From positions 1 through 19,477 of the forward strand of contig URUX01000026.1 in NCBI GenBank assembly GCA_900551135.1: a stretch of 19,477 bases of DNA, in the 5' to 3' direction. The notes under the pieces are model-generated. The model ran no database searches and was not told where the DNA came from. It saw nothing but the letters and a program-made list of their open reading frames with translations. The position numbers were made by a program, and so were the translations under genes. This DNA is from an uncultured Clostridium sp. GTDB taxonomy: Bacteria > Bacillota > Clostridia > Lachnospirales > Lachnospiraceae. Below are positions 7,193 to 13,800 of the stretch, in pieces; the stretch's first letter is position 1; every line of letters starts with the position of its first letter.

Positions 7193-7641
7193 CGTCCTTT
7201 GCAGTAAGGCCTGTAGACAGGCAGATTCATGTTAGAGCCAGAAAGGCATTATAACTAGTATATCAGGCAAATAAGAATTTAAAAGAAAAAGGGAATAATA
7301 TTTCTATTAAAAAAGAATAAACTGGACAGAGCAGCAAAAACCAGATGCAATAAATCAATTGACTAGTTAAAACTAACCAAGGCGAGCGCCATAACAGGTA
7401 AGATAATACATTGGCAGAAGAAGGGGATTCTGCAGAATGAAAAAATGCAGGGAAGTCTATGGGAAGCTGTTTGACGAGGGAAGAAGCCTTCAGACCCTGA
7501 CGGCTGCTGCCTGACAAAAAATGTAATAAAATTCATATGGATGCCTATAGAATTTCAACATTATAGATGTTATAATGGAGAACGCACCCGATTGGAAGCA
7601 ATATGGGAATCGTAGGAATGAACTTAAGGAGAATGAAAAAT
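7193..7641. other. Intergenic stretch with a MarR-like palindrome and no clear gene
   Basis: About 450 bases separate the minus-strand membrane protein from the SseB-like gene. At 7359-7380 there is an inverted repeat, TTG-N2-TAGTT, AA, AACTA-N2-CAA, matching in 8 of 10 positions per arm. It has the form of a MarR-family operator. Short open frames here lack ribosome binding sites and recognisable products. Confidence 0.45.
7559..7577 (+). promoter_or_regulatory. Extended -10 promoter with overlapping palindrome, SseB-like gene
   Basis: TG-T-TATAAT (7568-7576) is an extended -10 element, and the -35 region is poor. The -10 is the right arm of an exact inverted repeat, CATTATA (7559-7565) and TATAATG (7571-7577), so a repressor might bind over the promoter. 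Confidence 0.55.
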
Positions 7642-8397
7642 ATGAGTGATAAAAGTGGGAGAATCGAAAAGCCGGCTCTGTTAGAGCAGCTTCGGACAGC
7701 TTCCGAGTTATTTGTATTAATGTCCGTATGCACAAAAGAACCTTACGTAGCTTGTCATCCGGAGACATTTGATGATGAAATTCTGCTGTTTTTTAATATG
7801 GAAGAGGCAAAGGAGAAAGCAAAAAAGCTGCTGGAAGAAAAAATACCGGTCAGCATTGCCAGATTGGAGAATAAGCATCTTCTGGTATTCTATACCAATT
7901 TATATGCAATGGGAGTGAATGCGCTGCTTGTGAGCCGCGAGGGAGAAGAATATCTGATTCAGCTTCAGGAATTCGTGCAGAGAAGAGATCCAAACGCTCT
8001 TCCGGATGGAAAGGTATGGGTAGAAAATCCGGCCCTCCATTTAACGGCCATCTATCTGATGCAGGAAATGAAAGGACAGGCGCTTACTGAATTAACAGAT
8101 AAAATGAAGGAACTTCAGGAAGAAGTGGCAAGTCATTTTGGGAAGGGCAGATATATTGTTCCAGTGCAGGCACAGGATAACGGAATTCCTCTGATCAAAT
8201 TGAAAAACGGTACGGTATTTCAGCCTCTGTTTACAGATATTCTGGAATTTCAGAAATTTAACCGGGAAAACAAATTAAAGCCCATGGTAATTGAAGCTGC
8301 CAGGATTCCCCAGATGCTTCCGAAGGAAGCTGGCGGGGTAATTATCAATCCTTTGGGAGTAAATCTGCCGTTGGCTTTACACCGCAATCCCAGCTAA
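7642..8397 (+). CDS. SseB-like family protein
   Basis: This soluble 251-residue protein has no signal peptide or membrane segment. The C-terminal half (about 165-245) follows the SseB pattern: a strand with IPLIKLKNGTVFQPLFTDILEFQKF, a MVIEAARIPQML strand-helix, then GGVIINPLGVNLPL near the end. The N-terminal half (about 10-100) shows a weaker, similar strand/helix plan around HPETFDDEILLFFNMEEAKEKAKKLL, so the protein may be a two-lobed repeat. The family is named after Salmonella SseB, but members in Clostridia have no known role. The frame is open from 7603, but AAGGAG at 7626-7631 lies 10 nt before the ATG at 7642, which is the preferred start. Confidence 0.75.
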   Translation: MSDKSGRIEKPALLEQLRTASELFVLMSVCTKEPYVACHPETFDDEILLFFNMEEAKEKAKKLLEEKIPVSIARLENKHLLVFYTNLYAMGVNALLVSREGEEYLIQLQEFVQRRDPNALPDGKVWVENPALHLTAIYLMQEMKGQALTELTDKMKELQEEVASHFGKGRYIVPVQAQDNGIPLIKLKNGTVFQPLFTDILEFQKFNRENKLKPMVIEAARIPQMLPKEAGGVIINPLGVNLPLALHRNPS

Positions 8398-8427
8398 TCC
8401 ATCAGCGAAGCCTCCTGAAATGGGAGG

Positions 8428-8500
8428 AGCCGGCATATTATTATCTGCCGGCTATGAGTATGAAAAAGTCTAAGTGAAAAGGCATGTGCCTTTCTGTTCT
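8428..8500 (+). terminator. Two hairpins after the SseB-like gene
   Basis: AGCCGGCA (8428-8435) pairs exactly with TGCCGGCT (8446-8453) but lacks a T tract. A second hairpin, AAAGGCA-TG-TGCCTTT (8478-8493), is followed by CTGTTCT, a modest T-rich tail, and is the likelier stop site. Confidence 0.55.
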
Positions 8501-8680
8501 TGACAACATAATCTTATCAGGCAGTTGTGATAAAAATGTGACGGGATTCAAAAGTTTTTCTAAAGTCTGTTACCAACGTATTTATAAAAACTTAACATAT
8601 GCTATATTTTTATTTTCTGTTTTGAGGTATGATATAGCCTAAAGCGTTAAAAAAATAACAATAAAAGAAAGGGAATGAGT

Positions 8681-10072
8681 ATGGAAACCAAAGAAAAAGA
8701 GTTGAAGACTCTCAACGGATGGCAGTCGGCTGTGGTGATGATTCTGATAATTGCCTCTGTTGCAACCTGTGTTACCTTGAAAGTAGGAGGCCCGATGGTT
8801 GGCCTGTTTTTCTCATGGCTGATTATTTATGGATGCTGTCTGGTATTTAAAGTGGATTATCAGCAGGTACAAAAAGGTGCGTTTGAAGCCCTGAAAGTAG
8901 TTTTGCCAACCATGGCTATTTTGATGGCAATCGGTGTTCTGATTGGTACCTGGATGCAGTCCGGCACGATTCCAACAATTATTGTATATGGATTAAAATC
9001 CATTAATCCATCTTATTTACTGGTATTTACATTAGTATTTACTGCAATTTTAAGTCTGGTAACCGGTACTTCTTACGGTTCAGCCGGAAGTGCGGGTGTG
9101 GCTATGATGGCAATCGGCCATGCTATGGGAATTAATCCTGGTATGGTAGCAGGTGCAGTTATCTGCGGTGCCATGTTCGGTGATAAGATAAGTCCATTTT
9201 CCGATACTACAAACCTGGCTCCGGCAGTAGCCGGCGCAAAGTTGGGAGACCACGTAAAGAGCATGCTGTGGACTACGATCCCGCCTATGATTATCAGCAT
9301 CATTTTCTTTACGGTACTGGGCTTTTCACAGACAAACGGAAGTTACGACGCAGGAAACCTGAATGAATATATTACCTATCTGGAAGGCAGTTTTCATATT
9401 GGATGGCCAACTCTGATTCCGGCAGTTCTGATTATCGTGCTGTTAATGTTCCGGGTTGGTGCGTTTGAAGCTCTGGGAATTGGCGCAGTAGCCGGCGCCC
9501 TGGTAGCAATTTTCGTTCAGGGAGCAGATTTAAAGTCTGTGTTAAGCATTGCTTACAATGGATTTAAGTGTGATACGGATATTGGCGTATTAAAGTCAAT
9601 TTTAAACCGGGGCGGTATGAGCAGTATGCTTCAGTATGTTGCAATCATTACATTTGCAGTTGGTATGGGAGGTATGCTGAACAAACTGGGAGTACTGGAA
9701 AATATCCTGTCTGTATTCACAAAGCATATTCACAGCGATGGAGCATTGATTTTTGCCACAATTATGGTAGGTTATGTAACCAGTATTGTAAGCTGCTCCA
9801 GCCCGATGTCCCATGTATTAACCGGAACGCTGATGAAGCCGCTGTTTGAAGAGAGAAAGATTGAACCGAGAATCCTGTCCAGATGTCTGGAAGATAGTGG
9901 CACTCTGGTAGGTCCTATGATTCCGTGGCACGGTTACGGAAGCTATATGGCGGGTACTCTTGGAGTTGTCTGGTCCCAGTACATTCTGTTTGTGCCGCTG
10001 CTGTGGCTGACTCCGCTGTTCTCCATTTTTTATGGTTTTACCGGAATTTCCATTAAGCACACGGATAAATAA
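8681..10072 (+). CDS. nhaC: NhaC-family Na+/H+ antiporter
   Basis: This integral membrane antiporter would expel Na+ in exchange for H+. The 463 residues hold about 11-12 hydrophobic segments. Family marks include GTSYGSAGSAGVA (129-141), GDKISPFSDTTNLAP (167-181) and the late SCSSPMSHVLTGTL segment with a conserved DSGTLVGPMIPWHGYGSYM stretch. The frame may begin at ATG 8675, but AAAGGG directly abuts that codon. The ATG at 8681, 7 nt beyond, is a better start. The gene has its own terminator and is not obviously part of an operon. Some NhaC relatives exchange organic acids (for example malate/lactate) rather than simple cations, so the substrate is inferred only from the family. Confidence 0.88.
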   Translation: METKEKELKTLNGWQSAVVMILIIASVATCVTLKVGGPMVGLFFSWLIIYGCCLVFKVDYQQVQKGAFEALKVVLPTMAILMAIGVLIGTWMQSGTIPTIIVYGLKSINPSYLLVFTLVFTAILSLVTGTSYGSAGSAGVAMMAIGHAMGINPGMVAGAVICGAMFGDKISPFSDTTNLAPAVAGAKLGDHVKSMLWTTIPPMIISIIFFTVLGFSQTNGSYDAGNLNEYITYLEGSFHIGWPTLIPAVLIIVLLMFRVGAFEALGIGAVAGALVAIFVQGADLKSVLSIAYNGFKCDTDIGVLKSILNRGGMSSMLQYVAIITFAVGMGGMLNKLGVLENILSVFTKHIHSDGALIFATIMVGYVTSIVSCSSPMSHVLTGTLMKPLFEERKIEPRILSRCLEDSGTLVGPMIPWHGYGSYMAGTLGVVWSQYILFVPLLWLTPLFSIFYGFTGISIKHTDK

Positions 10073-10083
10073 TCATATATCAG

Positions 10084-10157
10084 AGCCGTCTGAACTCCGG
10101 AATATTGGTGAAATGTTCCGTCTGGGCAGACGGCTTTTTGCTGGCTTTTTGCCCAGA
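10084..10157 (+). terminator. Compound terminator after nhaC
   Basis: AGCCGTCTG (10084-10092) pairs exactly with CAGACGGCT (10127-10135), followed by TTTTT. The 34-nt interior folds into its own CGGAA/TTCCG hairpin. CCGTC (10119-10123) could instead pair with GACGG just downstream. TCTGGGCA (10121-10128) also matches TGCCCAGA (10150-10157), so several folds compete. Confidence 0.82.
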
Positions 10158-10160
10158 TCA

Positions 10161-10190
10161 TTGACACGACCGGCTTTAGAGGGATATACT
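10161..10190 (+). promoter_or_regulatory. Sigma-A type promoter of the YitT-family gene
   Basis: A perfect TTGACA (10161-10166) and TATACT (10185-10190) are separated by 18 bp. The leader to the GTG at 10233 is about 36 nt long. Confidence 0.78.
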
Positions 10191-10232
10191 GCAGACAGAA
10201 TAAATTATATTGGATGAGGAAAGAGGGATAAA

Positions 10233-11090
10233 GTGAAAGCGGGACGGAGTATTCTAAAAATTCTTGGGATTATTTTGGGAAACATAATATTTACCTTTGG
10301 GCTGGCGGCATTTTCCATTCCCAATGACTTTCTGGTAGGAGGTGCCACAGGTATTGCCAGAAGTGTGGAGTATTTTCTTCACGTAGAGGTATCGGTCACG
10401 GTTGCGTGCATTAACGTAATCATGTTCTTTTTGGGACTGTGGGTTTTGGGGAAACGGTTTGCTCTTACAACCGTTATCAGCACCCTGCTGTTCCCGGTTC
10501 TGTTAAACTGGATGCTGAGTCTGGAAGCACTGGGAAGTATTACGGACGACAGACTGTTGGCTGCTATTTTCGGAGGTTCCCTGACCGGTCTGGGACTGGG
10601 AATCGTGATGCGTCTGGGCGGCTCCACCGGCGGTATGGATATTCCGCCGCTGATTTTAAATAAAAAGTTTCGGATTCCGGTAGCTGTGACCATGTATTGT
10701 CTGGATGTCTTTATTTTAATGTCCCAGATTCTGTTTACAGGGGCAGAAGAGATTTTGTACGGTATTCTGTCAGTACTTCTGACTTCTTTCATGGTAAATC
10801 AGGTGCTGGTATTCGGCGCCGGAGACGTTCAGGTACTGATTATCAGCAAAGAATATGAGAAGATTAATGAAATTATTCAAAAAGATCTGGATCGGGGCTC
10901 TACGTATGTGCCTATTCAGACCGGATTCCAGCATTTGGAACAGAAAGCGGTTCTCTGCGTACTGCATAACCGCGAGATGAGTCATTTAAATCAATATGTT
11001 CAGCAGATTGATCCCAAGGCGTTTATTATCATTAATGGAGTCCGGGAAGTCCGGGGAAGAGGATTTACTCTGGATAAACACCTGAAGTAG
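10233..11090 (+). CDS. YitT family membrane protein (DUF161 + DUF2179)
   Basis: The 285 residues have two parts. Residues ~8-190 hold five or six membrane segments of the YitT type, with FSIPNDFLVGGATGIA (27-42) and the Gly-rich GLGLGIVMRLGGSTGGMDI segment. Residues ~200-280 are a soluble DUF2179 domain ending in VQQIDPKAFIIINGVREVRGRGF, close to the usual ending. The usual DRGVT...GxGxYT region reads DRGSTYVPIQTGFQHLEQKAVL, a diverged form. The GTG start is chosen because AGAGGG lies 5 nt upstream and no ATG is better placed. The biochemical role of this widespread family is not established. It has its own promoter and no obvious terminator before the glpK promoter. Confidence 0.9.
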   Translation: MKAGRSILKILGIILGNIIFTFGLAAFSIPNDFLVGGATGIARSVEYFLHVEVSVTVACINVIMFFLGLWVLGKRFALTTVISTLLFPVLLNWMLSLEALGSITDDRLLAAIFGGSLTGLGLGIVMRLGGSTGGMDIPPLILNKKFRIPVAVTMYCLDVFILMSQILFTGAEEILYGILSVLLTSFMVNQVLVFGAGDVQVLIISKEYEKINEIIQKDLDRGSTYVPIQTGFQHLEQKAVLCVLHNREMSHLNQYVQQIDPKAFIIINGVREVRGRGFTLDKHLK

Positions 11091-11163
11091 CGCAATTATT
11101 TGTAACTTTGCACAGCTGAATATTGCCTTATATAAAAAAGATATACAAATCAACGACTTCCTA

Positions 11164-11192
11164 TTGCAATTTTTAAAAAGTCATGGTAAAAT
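11164..11192 (+). promoter_or_regulatory. Promoter of the glpK unit
   Basis: TTGCAA (11164-11169) and TAAAAT (11187-11192) lie 17 bp apart. Transcription would begin near 11199, upstream of the leader terminator. Confidence 0.7.
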
Positions 11193-11198
11193 TAACAA

Positions 11199-11275
11199 CA
11201 GATGAATAAAAGATTGCCTTAGAGATGACAGAGCAGGGTAGATGGCTGCGGGGGACCGCGCATCCCCTGTTTTTT
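11199..11275 (+). promoter_or_regulatory. glpK leader: conserved box overlapping an intrinsic terminator
   Basis: The box at 11217-11238 reads CCTT-AGAGA-TGAC-AGAGC-AGGG. CCTT can pair with AGGG (stem extended by G-T pairs outside), giving a small hairpin. The same AGGG belongs to CAGGG (11234-11238), which pairs with CCCTG (11265-11269). Inner GATG/CATC and GCGG/CCGC stems follow, and then TTTTTT: a full intrinsic terminator 75 nt before the glpK start. The two folds exclude each other, the plan of an antitermination switch. An almost identical box lies in the second glp leader at 13702-13723. Confidence 0.75.
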
Positions 11276-11350
11276 CTTTACCATTTGGCAAAAAATTAAC
11301 AAACAGTTTAGAAGACAGCGCTGGCAAAGACGGTGCAAAAGGAGAAGATA

Positions 11351-12847
11351 ATGGGAAGATATGTAATTGCTTTGGATCAGGGAACGACCAGTTCCAGATG
11401 TATTCTGTTTGATCAGCAGGGGAACATCTGCAGCGTGGCTCAAAGGGAATTTACCCAGATTTATCCCCAGCCGGGATGGGTAGAACACAATCCCATGGAG
11501 ATCTGGTCTTCGCAGATTTCCGTAACCATGGAAGCCATGGGAAAAATCGGGGCTCACTACAGCGACATTGCTGCCATTGGAATTACCAATCAGCGTGAAA
11601 CCACGATTGTGTGGGACAGAGATACCGGAGAGCCGGTGTACAATGCGATTGTATGGCAGTGCCGGCGGACTGCCGACCGGATTGAACAGTTGAAAAAAGA
11701 TGGATGGGAAGAAAAGATCATTGAACGGACCGGACTGATTCCAGATGCATATTTTTCCGGAAGCAAGATTGAATGGATTTTGGATAATGTGCCTGGAGCA
11801 AGAGAGAAGGCAGAGCGGGGCGATTTGATGTTTGGCACAGTGGATACGTGGCTGATTTGGAATCTGACCAAGGGCTGCATCCACGTAACGGATTATACCA
11901 ATGCCGCCCGCACCATGCTGTTTGATATCCACCGCAAATGCTGGGATGACGAGATTCTGGAATATTTCCGGATTCCCAAGAGTATGCTTCCGGATGTGAA
12001 ACCGTCAAGCTGCATTTACGGATATACTTCTTCTGACGTTATGGGAGGAAAAATCCCCATTTCGGGAGCAGCAGGAGACCAGCAGGCAGCTTTGTTTGGA
12101 CAGTGCTGTTTTGAAGAAGGCGAAATGAAAAATACATATGGAACCGGATGCTTCTTATTGATGAATACCGGAAACAAAGCGGTTCGCTCCAACAATGGCC
12201 TTCTCACTACCATTGCGGCCAGTACCCAGGATGAGACCCAGTATGCGCTGGAAGGAAGCGTATTTGTAGCCGGTGCGGCTGTCCAGTGGCTGAGAGATGA
12301 GATGCGTATGGTTCGTACAGCAGCGCAGACAGAGGAATACTGTACAGCAGTTGAAGATACCGGAGGAGTATATGTAGTTCCTGCATTTGCAGGTCTTGGT
12401 GCGCCATACTGGGATCAGTATGCCAGAGGAACCATTGTGGGAGTGACCAGAGGTACGAATAAAGAACAGTTTATCCGGGCAACTGTAGAATCTATGGCAT
12501 ATCAGGTAAATGATTTGGTTCAGGCCATGTATCAGGATTCCGGCATTGGATTAAAGCAGCTCCGTGTCGATGGCGGCGCCTGTGCCAATGACTTTTTAAT
12601 GCAGTTCCAGTCCGATATCCTGCAGAATGAAATCGTGCGTCCGGAATGCATTGAGACAACAGCTCTGGGTGCAGCATATTTGGCAGGTCTGGCTGTGGGA
12701 TACTGGAAAAATAAGGACGAGATCCGGGAAAACTGGAAGATTTCCCATACCTTTAACTGCAGAATGGATGAAGAACGTCGGGCGAAACTGGTAAAAGGCT
12801 GGAAACGGGCGGTAAAATGCGCTCTTTGCTGGTCAGAAGAATCATAA
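11351..12847 (+). CDS. glpK: Glycerol kinase
   Basis: GlpK phosphorylates glycerol with ATP to sn-glycerol-3-phosphate in the cytoplasm. The 498 residues match the usual length. Visible FGGY-kinase marks are DQGTTSSR (9-16), GITNQRETTIVWD (77-89), GAAGDQQAALFGQ (239-251), NTYGTGCFLLMNTG, PAFAGLGAPYWDQYARGTIVG and VDGGACANDFLMQFQSD. The loop that carries the HPr-phosphorylated histidine in Enterococcus and Bacillus (YHFYG type) reads TSSDVMGG (226-233), with no histidine. The open frame starts at GTG 11333, but AAAAGGAG (11337-11344) lies 6 nt before ATG 11351. Transcription must pass the leader terminator. The MgtC-like gene follows 13 nt later, probably in the same mRNA. No glycerol facilitator gene is seen. 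Confidence 0.97.
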   Translation: MGRYVIALDQGTTSSRCILFDQQGNICSVAQREFTQIYPQPGWVEHNPMEIWSSQISVTMEAMGKIGAHYSDIAAIGITNQRETTIVWDRDTGEPVYNAIVWQCRRTADRIEQLKKDGWEEKIIERTGLIPDAYFSGSKIEWILDNVPGAREKAERGDLMFGTVDTWLIWNLTKGCIHVTDYTNAARTMLFDIHRKCWDDEILEYFRIPKSMLPDVKPSSCIYGYTSSDVMGGKIPISGAAGDQQAALFGQCCFEEGEMKNTYGTGCFLLMNTGNKAVRSNNGLLTTIAASTQDETQYALEGSVFVAGAAVQWLRDEMRMVRTAAQTEEYCTAVEDTGGVYVVPAFAGLGAPYWDQYARGTIVGVTRGTNKEQFIRATVESMAYQVNDLVQAMYQDSGIGLKQLRVDGGACANDFLMQFQSDILQNEIVRPECIETTALGAAYLAGLAVGYWKNKDEIRENWKISHTFNCRMDEERRAKLVKGWKRAVKCALCWSEES

Positions 12848-12860
12848 CAGGGGGGAACCG

Positions 12861-13562
12861 ATGGAACTATCATTTGATATTTTGGGACTGGGGACTGCTC
12901 AGGAAATTTTCAATCAGTCAGAACTTCTTTTAAGAATTGCCATTGCCTGTATTCTGGGGATTCTGATTGGAAATGAAAGAAAGAATCGGAACAAATCTGC
13001 AGGAATCCGTACTCATGCCATTGTTGCTATGGGATCTGCTCTGATGATGGTTGTGTCAAAGTATGGATTTGCCGATATCGCAGAATTTGGAAAGTTTGAC
13101 GGTTCCCGTATTGCGGCTCAGGTGGTCAGCGGAGTAGGTTTTCTGGGCGCCGGAATTATCTTTGTCCGAAACAATCTGGTCAGCGGCTTAACCACATCTG
13201 CCGGTATCTGGGCAACTGCAGGCGTAGGGCTTGCCATGGGTTCGGGCCTTTACGTAATCGGAATTGCATCTGGGCTGATGATTATTCTGATGCAGGGAAT
13301 TACTCACAGAATCGCCCACTTTGCAGATGTGGCCTCCGGAGGGACAATCTGGATGACTATAGCCCAGGAAGAAGGGGCTGTGAAAAAGATGGAAGACTTT
13401 TTGGAGAAGCGAAAGGTGGAAATTGCATCTACCAAGATCCATAAGAACAAAAAAGAAGAAATTAAACTGGAATTTGAAGTAATTTATCCGCCGGGATTTG
13501 ACAAATCAGCCCTGTTTTCCAGCCTGGCAGAAGAAAAAAATGTAATGACAATTAGTGAATAA
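12861..13562 (+). CDS. MgtC/SapB family membrane protein
   Basis: The 233 residues have an MgtC-type N-terminal membrane domain (about 20-150) and a hydrophilic C-terminal domain (about 155-233). Family marks are GILIGNERKNRNKSAGIRTHAIVAMGSAL (34-62), then GVGFLGAGIIF and GLTTSAGIWATAGVGLAMG. MgtC relatives act in Mg2+ homeostasis and, in Salmonella, inhibit the ATP synthase; the role of most Firmicute members is unknown. The gene starts 13 nt after glpK with a GGGGGG ribosome binding site, so it is probably translated from the glpK mRNA and shares its leader control. The C-terminal domain, with VKKMEDFLEKRKVEIAS, may be ACT-like. A link to glycerol use is inferred from position only. Confidence 0.9.
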   Translation: MELSFDILGLGTAQEIFNQSELLLRIAIACILGILIGNERKNRNKSAGIRTHAIVAMGSALMMVVSKYGFADIAEFGKFDGSRIAAQVVSGVGFLGAGIIFVRNNLVSGLTTSAGIWATAGVGLAMGSGLYVIGIASGLMIILMQGITHRIAHFADVASGGTIWMTIAQEEGAVKKMEDFLEKRKVEIASTKIHKNKKEEIKLEFEVIYPPGFDKSALFSSLAEEKNVMTISE

Positions 13563-13566
13563 AAAA

Positions 13567-13621
13567 CAGCAGTTCAGCTGTGCGAAGACTTAAACAGGAA
13601 AGGCACTGCTGAACGGACTGC
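13567..13621. terminator. Hairpin after the MgtC-like gene
   Basis: GTTCAGC (13572-13578) pairs with GCTGAAC (13608-13614), and inner GTGC pairs with GCAC. The plus strand lacks a T tract (AAAAAA follows), so it may be a weak or partial stop. Confidence 0.5.
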
Positions 13622-13652
13622 AAAAAAGTAATATAAGGTTTACTGAAATTTC

Positions 13653-13682
13653 TTGACAATGTAAGTCAAACTGTGCTAACAT
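13653..13682 (+). promoter_or_regulatory. Promoter of the G3P oxidoreductase unit
   Basis: A perfect TTGACA (13653-13658) and TAACAT (13677-13682) are 18 bp apart. Transcription would start near 13689, just ahead of the leader box. Confidence 0.72.
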
Positions 13683-13688
13683 AGACAC

Positions 13689-13767
13689 AGTTGAAAAAAC
13701 ACCTTTGAGACGATAGAGTAAGGTAAACCTGACGGACTTGTCCGTTGTGTTCCCTTACTCTTTTTTT
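13689..13767 (+). promoter_or_regulatory. Second glp leader: conserved box overlapping an intrinsic terminator
   Basis: The box at 13702-13723 reads CCTT-TGAGA-CGAT-AGAGT-AAGG. It matches the glpK leader box at 17 of 22 positions, and most changes are transitions. ACCTT can pair with AAGGT. AGAGTAAGG (13715-13723) also pairs exactly with CCTTACTCT (13753-13761), and seven T follow. An inner ACGGA/TCCGT hairpin supports the terminator. The terminator lies 34 nt before the start codon, so transcription of the operon needs read-through. Confidence 0.8.
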
Positions 13768-13800
13768 GCGTCATAGGCAAATGAAAATGGAGGAGAAGAA

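Noticed and set aside
7263..7517. Minus-strand 84-residue open frame in the intergenic region
   Set aside because: It starts with TTG without a ribosome binding site and its composition is not protein-like.
8500..8533. Promoter TTGACA with TGATAA upstream of nhaC
   Set aside because: The spacing is 22 bp, too long for sigma-A, and no other convincing -10/-35 pair was found there.
10032..10217. Plus-strand 61-residue open frame after nhaC
   Set aside because: It overlaps the end of nhaC and runs through a clear terminator and the next promoter.
11219..11932. Minus-strand 237-residue open frame across the glpK start
   Set aside because: It is antisense to the well-supported glpK start and leader, with no ribosome binding site.
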